Position numbers and translations under genes: made by a program. DNA of 64,000 bases from Telopea speciosissima (lineage: Eukaryota; Streptophyta; Magnoliopsida; Proteales; Proteaceae), in the NCBI RefSeq assembly GCF_018873765.1, contig NC_057916.1:29859501-29923500 (forward strand), read 5' to 3'. This document shows positions 22,470-33,823 of the stretch, in pieces. The notes under the pieces are model-generated. The model was given only the letters and a program-made list of their open reading frames with translations, had not been told where the DNA came from and searched no databases. How positions within the stretch are numbered: the stretch's first letter is position 1; the number at the start of each line of letters is the position of its first letter.

Positions 22470-25310
22470 TACTTGTGAAAAGTGCTCTTTTTGCTATGAG
22501 TCCGCTCAAATCTCCTGGGGTTGATGGTTTTCCACCAGCTTTTTTCAATGGTATTGGAATATTATTCAGGTAGAGATCTCTGTAACTTTATTAAGGATTT
22601 CTTTAAATGAGACTCTTCTTTGCCTTATCCCAAAGGTGAAAAATCTAGGGAAAAAAACTGATCGGCCTATTGCTCTTTGCCCTGTGGTGTATAAAGTGAT
22701 CACCAAAATTATGGCAACAAGGCTTAAATTGATCTTAAATGATGTGGTATCCCTTTACCAATCAGTCTTTATTCCAAACAGATCCATTTCAGATAATACT
22801 TTCATTGCCTATGAATTATTTCACTACATAGAAAAGAAAAAGAGAGGAAGGAAGAATTTTGTAGCATTGAAATCAGATATGAAAAAAAAGGTTTATGGTA
22901 GGCTTGAGTGGGGCTTTATTGAGCCAATACTTCTAAAATTTGGCTTCTGTTGGTGTTGGGTGAAGATGATTATGGCATGTCTCACTAATATTTCTTATGG
23001 TATTCTTGTAAATGGTGTATCATGTGGTTATATAACACCCTCACGGGGTGTGAGACAAGGCTGCCCTTTATCATCAGCATTTTTTATTCTTCGCTCTCAT
23101 GCATTGATTTGACTTCTTATGCATCATGAAGCTACAGGTGCAATCCATGGTGTAAAGGTATGAAATCTGGCAATGCCTATCTCTCATATATTGTTTGCAG
23201 ATGACAGTCTTCTTTTCTCTGAATGTAAGTTAGAAGAGTTATACACTTTGAGAGACTGCCTACCTACCAATTGCAAGGCATCATGGCAAGCCATCAATTT
23301 GCAGAAGTCATGCTTGACTTTCTCCCCAAATACACACATTAAATGGAAGCGGTGGTTTTTTAGGATACTACACATTCCATATGGTGATGGACCTAAAAAA
23401 TATCTTGAACTACCTGCTGATTTTAGTTTGTCTAAATCTTTGCTATTTCAAGATAGTAGCACCAAAGTAGATAACAAGCTTCAAGGATGGAAGTCAAAGC
23501 TTTCCTCTCATGCTGGGAAGGAGGTTTTGCTACGGTCAGTTGTTTTTTCTATGTCTAATTATGCTAGTATGCACTTCAAACTACCGGCTTCCTATCACAA
23601 ACATTTGAGGCTGGTGGCATCAAATTTCTTTTGGGGTGAGACAAATGGGAAACCAAAGATGCATTGGATTTCTTGGGATCAATTATGCCAATTGAATGAG
23701 CCGGGTGGACTAGGTTTTTGTGATCCTTCTATACATAATAGTGCTATCTTATCCAAGATTGCTTGGCGTTTATGGTCCGATGATAATTGTTTGCTTGCTT
23801 GTTTTCTAAAATCCATTAATTATCCGCATTGTTCCTTACTAAATGCGAAGGAAGATAATGCTCCAAGTTGGGGCTTGAGAATTATATTAGAAGGAATAAA
23901 GGTACTAAACCAAGGAATACGTTGGCATATTGGAGATGGGCAGTCGGTTGACATTTGGACATATCGTTGGGTGCCTACCATTAAAGGTTATAAGGTACTT
24001 ACACAACGCCCTGATTTTTGCCCCTTTCATATGGTGAGTGATCTTATTGACCATGAAAATATGAATTGGAATATGGATCTGCTAGACACTTTAGTTTGTT
24101 CTTCAGATGTGATTAATATATTACAGATCCAGCTTCCTTTATTTTCAAACCCTGACAAGCTTGAATGGATGGCTTTGAAGAATGGGTGTTTTTCGGTGAA
24201 AAGTGCGTATCACATGCTCTCTTCACAAAAAACTGATGGTAGGATCTTGGCTGCATTTACCTCTCGCACTCATTCTTGGTCAAATATTCCATCTGTTGCT
24301 TGGAAGAAAATTTGGTATTCAAATATTTTACCAAAGATTCAGCGCTTTTTGTGGAGATCTTGCGCTTCAAGTGTTGGCACAGCCGATACCTTGCGATACC
24401 GTAATGTCAATGTTGATAGTGGATGCCACTGTTGTGGTAATATGGAGACAATCTCTCATATTCTACTTGGAAGTCCTTTTGCACGGGTTGTATGGTTTGG
24501 AAGTTCTTTGGGGCATGTTTTATCATCAGTTGATGATCCCTCTTTGTCCCAATGGATTCAGGCATGGGATTCTATAGCATCTCCAGATAAGGTGACCAAA
24601 CGGGAAGTGGTTTCACTTTGTACCTTCATATGTTGGATGTTATAAAAAGCTTGTAATGATGTTGTTTTTGGACGATGCAGATGGACTCAAGAAGTTATCC
24701 GATCTTCTCTCTTGGGTTTTAGAGATATTATGAAATCCCAAACTGTCTTTGATACACATCAAATTTCATTACCTGTTGCTTCAACAAATTTGGTATCTTG
24801 GAGTGCGACAATTCCAGGCCAGGTGAAAATAAATTGTGATGCATCTTTACCTTTAAATGGGTTTGCAGCTGGTATTGGAATAATCAGTCGCGACTGTGCT
24901 GGTCATCCTCTGCATGTGGTGTTGATTACAGCACATTTTGGTGATATTGCTTTGGGTGAGGCTTTGACAATTGGGAATTCTTTACTTGAAGCAATTGCTT
25001 AAGGTTATGATCGGATTATTATTGAATCGAATAACAAGAGTATAATCTCATATTTGCAAGGAGGGCTGCACTCTTCACCACTCTCTTTGCGTACCATCTT
25101 GGAGATGTATACATCTATCTTCTTGTTTTTAAAGTTGTATCTTTTGTTTAGTTCCAAGGGAGATTAACGTACAATTGTATTGACTCCCTCGCAAGTATGG
25201 TCCTATCGGTAACGTGCACGATGGTGTTGCCTATTTTCAATACATGGCTAATGGATTTATATGTTCTACAGCCATGAGTTTTCACGTTTTCTAAATAAAG
25301 TGCTTTTACC
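22470..25310 (+). mobile_element. LINE (L1-type) ORF2 fragment: RT, zf-RVT and RNase H
   Basis: The RT begins with AMSPLKSPGVDGFPPAFF (22493), continues at 22636-23104 (NRSISDNTFIAYELFHYI; GVRQGCPLSSAFF), then 23173-24645 (ILFADDSLLF catalytic motif; LQGWKSKLSSHAGKEVLLRS; the Cys-rich CHCCGNMETISHILL). An RNase H piece follows at 24712-25002 (VKINCDASLPLNGFAAGIGI; GDIALGEALTIGNSLLEAI). Stops or frame changes split these blocks at about four places. ORF1 and endonuclease are missing. The frames are longer than in the other LINE copies here, so this is the youngest of them. It lies between relic globulin C and inverted globulin B. Confidence 0.9.
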
Positions 25311-25509
25311 AAACAGACAAACATAAAAACTAAGAAGAGAATAAAACAGATAAAAGACTTGAAAATACCAAACTTACGTTGTTTATTAATGGTAGATAGA
25401 TTACATCAAAAGACTTAAAAATTTATTAGTGGAAGGAAAAGAAAACTTCTCATCTCTCTCTGTCTCGAAACGCTAAAGGGTACTCATAGTAGTTACTCTC
25501 GGATATGCC

Positions 25510-26542
25510 TTAGTAAGAGGAACTCCTGCTTGGAGGCAGAAGCACGGTGTACTGGTCCCTGCTGAACTTGAGCTTCTGGGCTTCCTGGATTCTGAGCCCA
25601 TATGACTCTGCAAGGACTTGGGCCGGCATTGCCCTGAACACCGAAGTGGACCCTACAAGTGAGTTCTTAATGGGCATGGCTGAGGTCTTGAAGGCTACCC
25701 ACTCAAACCCGTTCCTCCCTGCCCTAGCTGTCGAAGCGAAGTACTGTGGAATGCTGAATATGTCTCCTTCTCTCACCCTATCATCCAACAACCTCTCTCC
25801 GTTGTTCCCAACGACCTGCACGCGCGCCTCTCCTCGCGTCACGTACACTATGCTGTGTGCGTTCATCGACCAGTGGGGTGCGTGTATGGCATTCTGCAAT
25901 AATAACATCAACAACAACAACAAAATTCGGTGAGTTACCGTCGTAGTATAACCCAGTGAGTCAACTCGGTTTTGTTTTGAGGCTTTTTTTTATTTTTATT
26001 GTTTTATTTACCGGAAGAAGTTCGCCTTTCTCGGCGCTCAAGTCCAAGTAAGAGAGGATGGGGAGCTTGAGCTTGTTAACGAGATTGAGACGGCCTGCGT
26101 GTCTAGAATAGACATCAGCTTCGCTGGGGTTGTCCATGTAATGGTGGATCCTTGTGGTGCACACGGTCTCCTCAAGTCCATTTGACCTTCCTTCTCGTTG
26201 TCCGTATCTGTGACCACCCTCTCTGCTTTCTTCTCCTTCATCATCTTCTTCATATTCATCGGGTCGGATTACGCTCATATCTTTTCGTACCCTAACGATA
26301 TAACCTCTCTTGTCTTCTCTCTGCATGTTCCTCACTGTCTCCACAGGAACGTTGAGGGCCTCTGCCATCAAGTTCTCATCAAAGGCCCTGAATACGTTTT
26401 GGAAGGTCTCACTCTCCCACCCTCGTTGCTGTCTTCTTTGTGGCCCTCTCTGTGATTCATGGTTTCGCCCCCCGGCGAGGTAGTACGACTGCATTGCATT
26501 CCATCAAGTGTACCATTAGTATTAAATAATATATATATATAC

Positions 26543-26623
<81 letters not shown>

Positions 26624-27578
26624 AGAGAGAGAAGAGATAGATAGCTTGGTTATGGTTACTCTTAGTTTCTGGTCGAGCTGGTTGGCTTGGTTGTTAAGGT
26701 CGGTGACGGAGACAGCGATGAGCTCTTCGTTTCCATCGTTGAGGCACCAATGGGCTACACCAGCTGGAAGTGCAACAAGGTCTCCTTTGTGTACACGATG
26801 TACCTTCTGGTGTTGGTCACTCCTTCTCCTCCCTCCTTCTTGTCCTTCGCTTCTATCCTCTGACCCCCTTAGAGACTGTCCTCCTCTTGATGAGTCGTAT
26901 GTCTCTGGGCAGCCTGGGAAGGGTATCCCTACCAACCCTCGACTTGTGTGCATCAACATTCATGAATTAGAATCTGAAGTGTCACGAACCTGGCCCTATC
27001 GATGCTATGATATTATCCGTTTGAAAAATAGGTCTCATGGTTTTAAAATGCGTCATGCCAAGTGGCACATCCTCAGGTGATTTAGGATTTTCCGTGATTC
27101 TACATAATCAAGTCAGTAGTACTCATTATAAAAATAGAAATTTCTAAACACACACAAGCACACACAGACCTTGTTCAATGTAGACGAGGCGTGGTGAGGG
27201 AGAGTAATTGGGCAAAGAGAGGGAGTTAGGTTGGATGGTATTTCTCATGGCTGCAACACCGGTGCATTGGAACTGGTCCTCAAACTCGTCCCAGAACTCG
27301 GTCACGCCTCCCTCTGACTGAATGCGTCGGCTGGGCTGACTCGCTGAGATACTCTGGAGACGGCACTGGCGGGCTTCTCTCTGGCGTGTTTGCCTATGCC
27401 TCTGTTCGTTTTCGTTGATGGCCTCAGGATTGTTGGTCACAAGTTCGATTTTGGCATCAGCATTGTTGGCCTCGACTTCTTTGGTGGCCTCGACTTCTTT
27501 GTTGGCCACAGCATGGTTGGCCACGAGAAGTAAAGAGAGGAAAGTGGCTATGAGTAGAATAGAAAGTTTCTTAGCCAT
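25510..27578 (-). CDS. 11S globulin seed storage protein, copy B, with altered intron 1 acceptor
   Basis: Exons by analogy with copy A: 27578-27170, 26943-26660, 26488-26012, 25893-25510, giving 517 residues. Signal peptide, both cupin domains, NGLEETVCT and all conserved Cys are kept and every exon is open. Against A, exon 3 lacks 18 codons of the Q/R/E-rich loop. The key oddity: intron 1 of A ends CACACAG|GTCGAGG, but B reads CACACAAGTCGAGG. The AG has moved one base into the exon, so splicing there would lose one base and end at a TAG about six codons on. A GT four bases past the normal donor (adding one residue) or the AG in GTCGAG (losing two) would keep the frame. It may be a fresh pseudogene or use a cryptic site. 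Confidence 0.75.
26533..26640. repeat. (TA)n(GA)n microsatellite in globulin B intron 2
   Basis: A long AG tract with a short TATATA end, on the plus strand; orthologous to the CT/TA tract of copy A but much longer. Confidence 0.95.
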
Positions 27579-27719
27579 GGCTGTGTGAGCTCACGGCAAG
27601 CAAGCACTACGTACGAAAGCACTTAACAGGCCAGGAAAGCAATGAAGAGTAAAGAGTAATACAGATTGCAGAAATGGAAGGTGAGAGAGTTACTGAAAAG
27701 GGCTGGGCCTGAAGCCCAT

Positions 27720-27725
27720 TTTATA
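27720..27725 (-). promoter_or_regulatory. TATA box of 11S globulin B
   Basis: TTTATA on the plus strand, in the same TGACTATAAAATGGG context as copy A. Confidence 0.7.
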
Positions 27726-27930
27726 GTCAGGAAAGATTTGGACTGTTGTTGTAGAAGGGAATCAAACTCTGGCCGGTCTGTGTTACCTCAGTCGTACGCC
27801 ACCTAGCAATGGTACCAAGTTTATACAGCTTCGTGTTGATGGTGGCATCACAGACGTGGTGAACGACGAAGTGTTACTCAGTTCTCACATAACACCTCTC
27901 CAATTTTTATCAAACACTTTGCTGGGGTAT

Positions 27931-28752
27931 TGGCTATGAGTCTCTGATGATCATCACCCTCCCTGGCCCAGGAACCCGAAGAAATAATAGAATAATTAAG
28001 GACGAGGGACCTACGGTGTTTGGAGTCTTTAATTACCTTTGTTCTGCTACACATGTACATATATGGCAGCCATTAATTTGTCCTAGTGAGAGTCTTGAGA
28101 CTCAATCAGGATTCGTAAGGTCTCGGGTTAGAGTTTGCGTTGCCATCTAGTCCATTGTAGGAAAAGAGTGTAATTAGTAATCTCAAGCTGTAGAGCTCTA
28201 CAAACTACAAAGCAGATACTGTTTAGGAAGCTAGGATTTTGGAGATGATAGGCAAAATCAATGTGGATTTGGGCCATAAATAAACTACTCATGGGCTTTA
28301 GTATTGAATCTTAATCAGCCATAAAGGGTCTGTTTGGTAATATCTATATTCTAAAAACTATTTCTGAGTCAGATGTATTTCTTTTTAGGGAAAAGAACAT
28401 TACCTGGTCGCATGGCTCCTACACCTAGACATAAAATCACCTTGCCCCATGGAAAGGCGGAAATTCCACTCAGGTCAATGCTTATGCGTTAGCTCCCATT
28501 GACCTGCGCACATGCAGGCTCTAGAGGCCCAGGCAGCATTCCCTTGCCCTTCTTTTTATATATTTCTTTTACAATATTTCTATGGGAAAGAAATGCGTTT
28601 GGTAGTGTTGAGAACAAATATTTATAAATTATAAAAGAAACGATAAACGCCTTAGAAAGAACGAAAAAACTGTTACCCAAAAAAAAAAGGAAAGAATGAA
28701 AAACACAAAAACGAAATAACTGTGTCTCTTCTACAAATTACTGTTAAGACTC
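27931..28752. other. Intergenic DNA with repeat fragments
   Basis: gggtctgtttggtaat near 28326 and tgcgtttggtagtgttgag near 28591 look like ends of a common plant MITE type. 28385-28530 resembles DNA at 8360-8560. No gene seen. Confidence 0.4.
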
Positions 28753-28933
28753 GGCTCCTGTCAATCCGGGCAGCAGTGCTGCATGTGCAGCACCTGAGAT
28801 GAGGTGGTGCGCATTTACCGCCTTACCCCTACCCAAATGCCTTGCCCGAGCAAGGGTAAGGCGGTCAATGCGCCCGCCTCATCTCAAGTGCTGTACACGG
28901 CTGCACGCTGCCCGAATTGACAGGATCTTTTTC
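28753..28933. mobile_element. Foldback (palindromic) element
   Basis: ggctcctgtcaatccgggca at the left pairs with tgcccgaattgacaggatct at the right. The arms continue through gagatgagg/cctcatctc to a centre with accgccttacccc and gggtaaggcggt. Nearly the whole 181 bases folds on itself. Confidence 0.8.
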
Positions 28934-29109
28934 AAGCCAACTATGTTACCCACATGGCAAGCTACTTAGCTGAGTCAATCCTACCACAATCTTAACTAGC
29001 CACACTTAGCTCATGATCTATGCTGAAAGGTTTGACTAAAGGTTTTATAATGTCGGCCACCGACGTGACGCACCAACCCACTTATTTTATTTGGGTATGG
29101 GAACAACAG

Positions 29110-29480
29110 CATAATGTAGAAAACAATAACATAAAATGATGCAGAAAAGAATGAAAATTGTAAATAAACAATCACACAATGCACAAGGATTTACGTGGTT
29201 CGACAAGATTACTTATGTCCATAGTGAGACGAGATCTATTTCATTATTAATAGAGAATAGGATTGCAGTTGCCCGTCCACCTCTCTCAGATTGCATTATA
29301 GAAAAAGAATCCTCGCTACATAGCAAAACCTAATACAAAAATTTTACCGAAATAACCATATAGTGCTTAATTTTTTCCTTAAGGCCTACGACCTCTTAGT
29401 GGCCCTTTAGAATCAACCCACATATCTAAGCAACGGAATACAAGACATTGTACCCCAAAACAAAATACTTATGGAGTTCA
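29110..29480. mobile_element. LTR-like fossil fragment
   Basis: It contains the phrase acaaggatttacgtggttcg, which is common in plant LTRs, and no coding part. It is a broken piece of unknown age; orientation is uncertain. Confidence 0.4.
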
Positions 29481-29696
29481 AAACTTAGCTCAAGAGAAGA
29501 GGATGTCCAAAGTCCAAACTGGGGTACGTACCAAGCTTGGCAACTTGGTTTTCTTACACCCCTACTGGTAGCTAGGCTGATCCATGAGCAGTTGACAATT
29601 GGGTGGGTTAACCCAAACTCTCCTAGCCCACAGGCTTTTCAAGGTTCTGATCGATCTTCGATTTAGAAATTAAGGATTGAGTTTCTTGTCCAGCTA

Positions 29697-29815
29697 CGTA
29701 ACATACACTAGCACCTCCCTGTGTCTATCTCTTTTCTCCCTGGGGACAGATATGTCATTTGATAGGAAGAGAGGAGAGAGATAGACACAGGGATGTGCTA
29801 GTGTATGCTACACAT
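29697..29815. mobile_element. Foldback (palindromic) element
   Basis: catacactagcacctccctg and ctgtgtctatctct in the left arm pair with agagatagacacag and ggatgtgctagtgtatg in the right arm; the loop is about 30 bases. Same build as the element at 50166, with different arm ends. Confidence 0.75.
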
Positions 29816-30200
29816 TCTGACAATGTTCTTTCTCCCTAAATCCCAAACAACTACCTTGATTTGTAGCTCGACACCAAATCAACTGAACCTTAATGAGGGA
29901 CATTCTATATAAGGTTAGCCCAGATAAGGGTGGCTTTGGGCCAACTTGGTCTGGATCAGGTTTCAGTTAAGGTGCCCCAACCCAGCCCGAATTGCACAAT
30001 GGGACAGCCCAACTGCTACTCTAGTGCAAAGCTAAATTCTAACACAACCGTCAAACAGGCTCCACTCAAGCAGAAATTGGATGGCTTGGTCAAGCTGCTG
30101 CAATTTTTTGTTACGTGCATAACCATGCAAAGGAGAAATAATAGGGAGAGTAGTCATGAGCTGGGAGTTTTTACAATTATTTGATGTGGTAAGTAGTTAT
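29816..30200. other. Intergenic DNA, nothing certain
   Basis: An 84-codon open frame at 29930-30184 has no family features and low-grade repeat-like content; I do not call it a gene. Confidence 0.4.
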
Positions 30201-30208
30201 GTTTTATG

Positions 30209-30918
30209 TAAGGGTGTTAAACGGTACGGTTTTGATTATACGGTGCGATTTAGGTTCAGTGCACATTTTGTAAAATAGAAATCAAAATCGCACCGGATAA
30301 GAATCACCTAAAAATTAGAATCGTTTTATATGCGGTGCGATTTTAGCAATTTCTATTCGGTTTTGATTATCCGGTTTACATGCAGTTTGTAATATTGGTT
30401 TCACCTTTGTACCCTTTAATTTTATTTTGCATATCCTTGTTGTAAGGGAAAAATTATATTTTTTCATATACATCTAACTCAAGGCATAGTTCACTTAGAC
30501 ATGCTAGTTGCAATGATAATGTTAAGTGATTACTCAAGACCGCAAAGTACCGCAAGAGAAACCAACCTAAGGACATCACTAATCCATACCCCACTCAATT
30601 CATTAACAAAATCCACTAAGACATGCTCGTACTAAAACCTTTCGACCCTTCATGAATTTGGCACTTAAACTGAAATTCAAAAAAATCTCAGTAAGAAGTC
30701 CTAATATTTTGGAGTGCTTAACCCCATTCTTAAACAAATAAGCATATTCTTCATCTCGATTTTCTACTCGGTTTCTATTCGGTTTTGAATCGAACCAAAT
30801 CGCTAATAGAACCTATGAAATCATAATCGTGTCGTTTTTATACAGTACGGTTCGGTTCGATCGTAAACAATCAGTTTCAGTTTTGACAATCGGTTTCGAT
30901 TCCATTTTGACACCCTTA
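30209..30918. mobile_element. hAT-type MITE with 8-bp target duplication
   Basis: The ends are TAAGGGTGTTAAA and TTTGACACCCTTA (12 of 13 bases inverted). GTTTTATG flanks it on both sides (30201-30208, 30919-30926), the 8-bp duplication expected of hAT elements. No transposase. Confidence 0.9.
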
Positions 30919-31079
30919 GTTTTATGTGGCTAACTAGTTAGGAAGTAATTGAGATAAGCTAGGGAAGGGGGTAGTTCGATAATTAAATAGTAGTTATCCA
31001 AATTTGTATCATTATTTATAATTAAAGAATGTAATGGAAAAAAATGAGACTAATTAATTTCTACAATTTCTCTGTAGAG

Positions 31080-32170
31080 AGAAAAGAAGTCATGGCTTCC
31101 TCGATAAGGCCAAAAACATTCGGCTTCGTCTATAAAGCCAAAGTTTATCTAATTTTCTGCTTTATCTTTATCTTTACGACCCTATTTTGTCTCTTTTTAC
31201 TTTCTCTCTCTTCACACCAGTAACAAATGGTATCAGAACCAAACAAAGTGGAGCCATTGATAGAGGAATCCTCTATCTCGTATGGTTCCTTTCTAAGGAG
31301 TTCCTTCGTTGACAAGCAATACTCGACCAACGAATTTCTATCTTTAACTAGGGGTGTCAATTCCAGGCCCGATCGAGCCTGCCCAGTTAAAGCCCCGCTC
31401 GGCCCGATTACTAAACGTGTCGGGCTTAAGCCCGACATGTTTAGTAATCGGGTCATCCTGGTGTGGGGTCCTAGCCCGTTGGGCGCCCGACCGGAACGAT
31501 CAATACCAGGCCCTACCCTTTAACTTATAAACTTCCCCTCCCCTTCCCTCCAAATTTCCTTTTTCTATTTGTTTCTTTGTTGGTCTTTGACATTTATTGG
31601 TTAGATACACTTAACGTAGGTGAGATGAGGCTTAGTTTTAATTTTTAGATCTTACTTTGTTAGATGTGCTTCTATTCGGTGTTGTGCTGCTATTTTTTTA
31701 TTCCCCTCTACTTACTTTGTTAGATGTGCTTCTATTCAGTGTTGTGCTGCTATTTTAGTTGGGATAAGCTTTATTTGACTTTAAGTTGAGGTGTACCGTG
31801 ACTACCCAACGATGTGATGGTTTGAACTTAAAATTCTGGTTGCATGTCAATTAGTAAGCCTACACCGTTTAGAGACAGTTTAGAGTTAAACGGTTCATTA
31901 GCCCGTTTAGAAGGCTGCCCTGATTAAAGACCAAACACCGACCTACCAAAATGAAACCGTACCATATCCACCCAAGACAAGCCCGAATGCCTAAACGGTC
32001 GAATACGCCTGTAAAATTGGTGAGACCCAGCTAGGCCCAACCGGTTGACACCCCTATCTTTAACCATCAGCAAGGTGTTTCATCGGCTATTTTCTCTCTA
32101 CTTTCCTATTTTGTCTCTTTTTGTTTTCTCTCTCTTCCCACCACTTGTACACGCACTATTTTTCTTGTGG
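31080..32170 (+). mobile_element. LTR-retroelement fossil split by a MITE
   Basis: A broken fragment. A tggtatcagaac-type primer site lies near 31228, preceded by LTR-like DNA ending about 31220. The flanks of the MITE at 31349-32056 belong to it. No intact coding part; old. Confidence 0.5.
31349..32056. mobile_element. hAT-type MITE with 8-bp target duplication
   Basis: The ends are TAGGGGTGTCAA and TTGACACCCCTA, perfectly inverted over 12 bases. TCTTTAAC is duplicated exactly at 31341-31348 and 32057-32064. Inside are ggcccgatcgagcc-type palindromes but no gene. Confidence 0.92.
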
Positions 32171-33434
32171 GTGCAAAGCTGCTTCTTATAATTAGAGACT
32201 GCTAATTAGGTTTTGGAGATAGAAGGTTTAATGTAAAACTTCATTAATTGCTAGCTAAAGAAATAGTAAAGTAAGCATTTTGTCCCTTGTCCATTGAAGG
32301 ACCAATTGAAGATATTGGGAACACCTACTCACCTAGTTTACATTGAAAAGTAAAGAACATTAGGGATTATAATCAATTATTTTGGTATTCTAGATAATAG
32401 CACTTAAATTTTGTTTAGGATTTCTTAACAGACGATGAAACCCTCTTTCTTTGTCCATTGTAGGTCTTTAGAGCTTTACAGTACCACTCACAGATGATGA
32501 CAGTATCTTTCTTTGTGACTGATCTTCCTTTTTAGGTGGAATTGGGTCTATAATAATTAAGCTGTTGCATTATGGCAGAGAGGATGACCGTTTGATCTAA
32601 AGGAAGAAAATAGATTAATTAAATAAATAAAGTATTCTCTTCACTTGTAAGCAAGCTTGGCTTGGAATCTTTCTCTACCAAGTTGGAAACGAAGGGAAAG
32701 AGAAGTAGCCTTGCCGTCCACATATGTACTGTACATATCCAAACTGGGGAGAAAGAACAACCTCATAGGAAAAGTGAGCTACCCAAAAGTCAAAACGAAA
32801 GAGAGAAGAGCGAAAAAACAAAAGAAAAACAATAAAAAGTGATGGCCACTTTACTGCATCGAACTCCTTTCCGGGGAGCCCAACGCCCAAGGAGTTCCCA
32901 TGGGGAATCCAATGGCTGGGCTGTACTGCATACATCTCAACAGCTGATTGGTGCGTTTCAAGATGTGTGCGGCATAATCCAGTCGTTTGATGCCCCCTGG
33001 GTACTCCTTGGATGCTAGTTTCCTTAGAGAAGAGCCAGATCCCACTTTACTCATCAGCATAGAAAGATGCATTGCCCTTGTTTGTTTTTGGATAAACATA
33101 AATATCATTGAGTTTTCTTTCACTCACAGTGAAGAGAGAATCTTTTAATCCATGGGTTCTTATGGTAGGATGGGATTCAAAAGAACATTTCAGATCTTTG
33201 ACAGTTGTGACAAATTATGAATGGACCCAAGTATCTAATTGGATCGAATTAGATTGGATTGTTTTCAAAATCATCAAAAGAACCATGGTTTACAAATTGA
33301 AAAAATGACTATGTAACCTGATCTTTTGAATAACAAGTTCACAATTTCCATATCTCGGACCGTAATTTCTGTTGCATAATGAAAATATGTGTCTCTTACT
33401 ATTATACTAACAACGTGAGATTTCTAAATTTCAG
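32171..33434. other. Intergenic DNA with one unexplained open frame
   Basis: On the minus strand 32851-33123 reads 90 codons including SKVGSGSSLRKLASKEYPGG and IKRLDYAAHILKR. It looks more protein-like than the surrounding frames, but I do not recognise it; it could be an exon of a lost gene. Nothing else is supported. Confidence 0.35.
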
Positions 33435-33823
33435 AATATGGAATGGGTGGAAAGGCAACCATCCAAGGGGACGTGTATAGCTATGGGATCCTTTTATTGG
33501 AGATGTTCACAGGAAAAAGGCCAACGGATCAAATGTTTACTGGTGACTTAAATCTCCATAACTTTGCAAAAGCAGCTTTACCTGTACATGTGATGCAAAT
33601 TTTAGACCCAACACTCCTACCCAAGGAAGAACAAAGTGAAGAGATTGAAGAGATTGCTAGCAATAGGATTGAAGGTCCTAGTAATAGGGCAGATCAATTG
33701 CAAGATTGCATAACGTCAATAATTGAAATTGCAGTCCAGTGCTCCATGGAATTGCCAGGAGAACGTTTGAACATGAATTATGTTGCAAGAGGACTACATT
33801 TAATCAAAGGAAATTTTTTTTGA
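33435..33823 (+). pseudogene. Orphan last exon of an LRR receptor kinase
   Basis: It matches exon 2 of the kinase gene at 54044: acceptor TTTCAG, then EYGMGGKATIQGDVYSYGIL, LEMFTGKRPTDQMF and a complete C-terminus to the stop. The first exon is missing. The downstream flank up to about 34480 also matches the flank at 57640-58690, so this came as a partial copy of the 3' half of the locus. The frame is fully open. Confidence 0.85.

Larger units (their letters stand above)
25340..27930 (-). repeat. Inverted duplicate of the 11S globulin A region (about 10.93-13.65 kb)
   Basis: Reverse-complement similarity to copy A runs through the promoter (TATA context, ggagaggtgttatgtgagaa), all exons and introns, and the 3' flank (aagagaataaaacagataaa). 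The two copies face each other tail to tail about 12 kb apart. Confidence 0.9.

Noticed and set aside
26646-27080. Plus-strand frame across globulin B
   Set aside because: It is antisense to exon 2 and the intron; no independent features.
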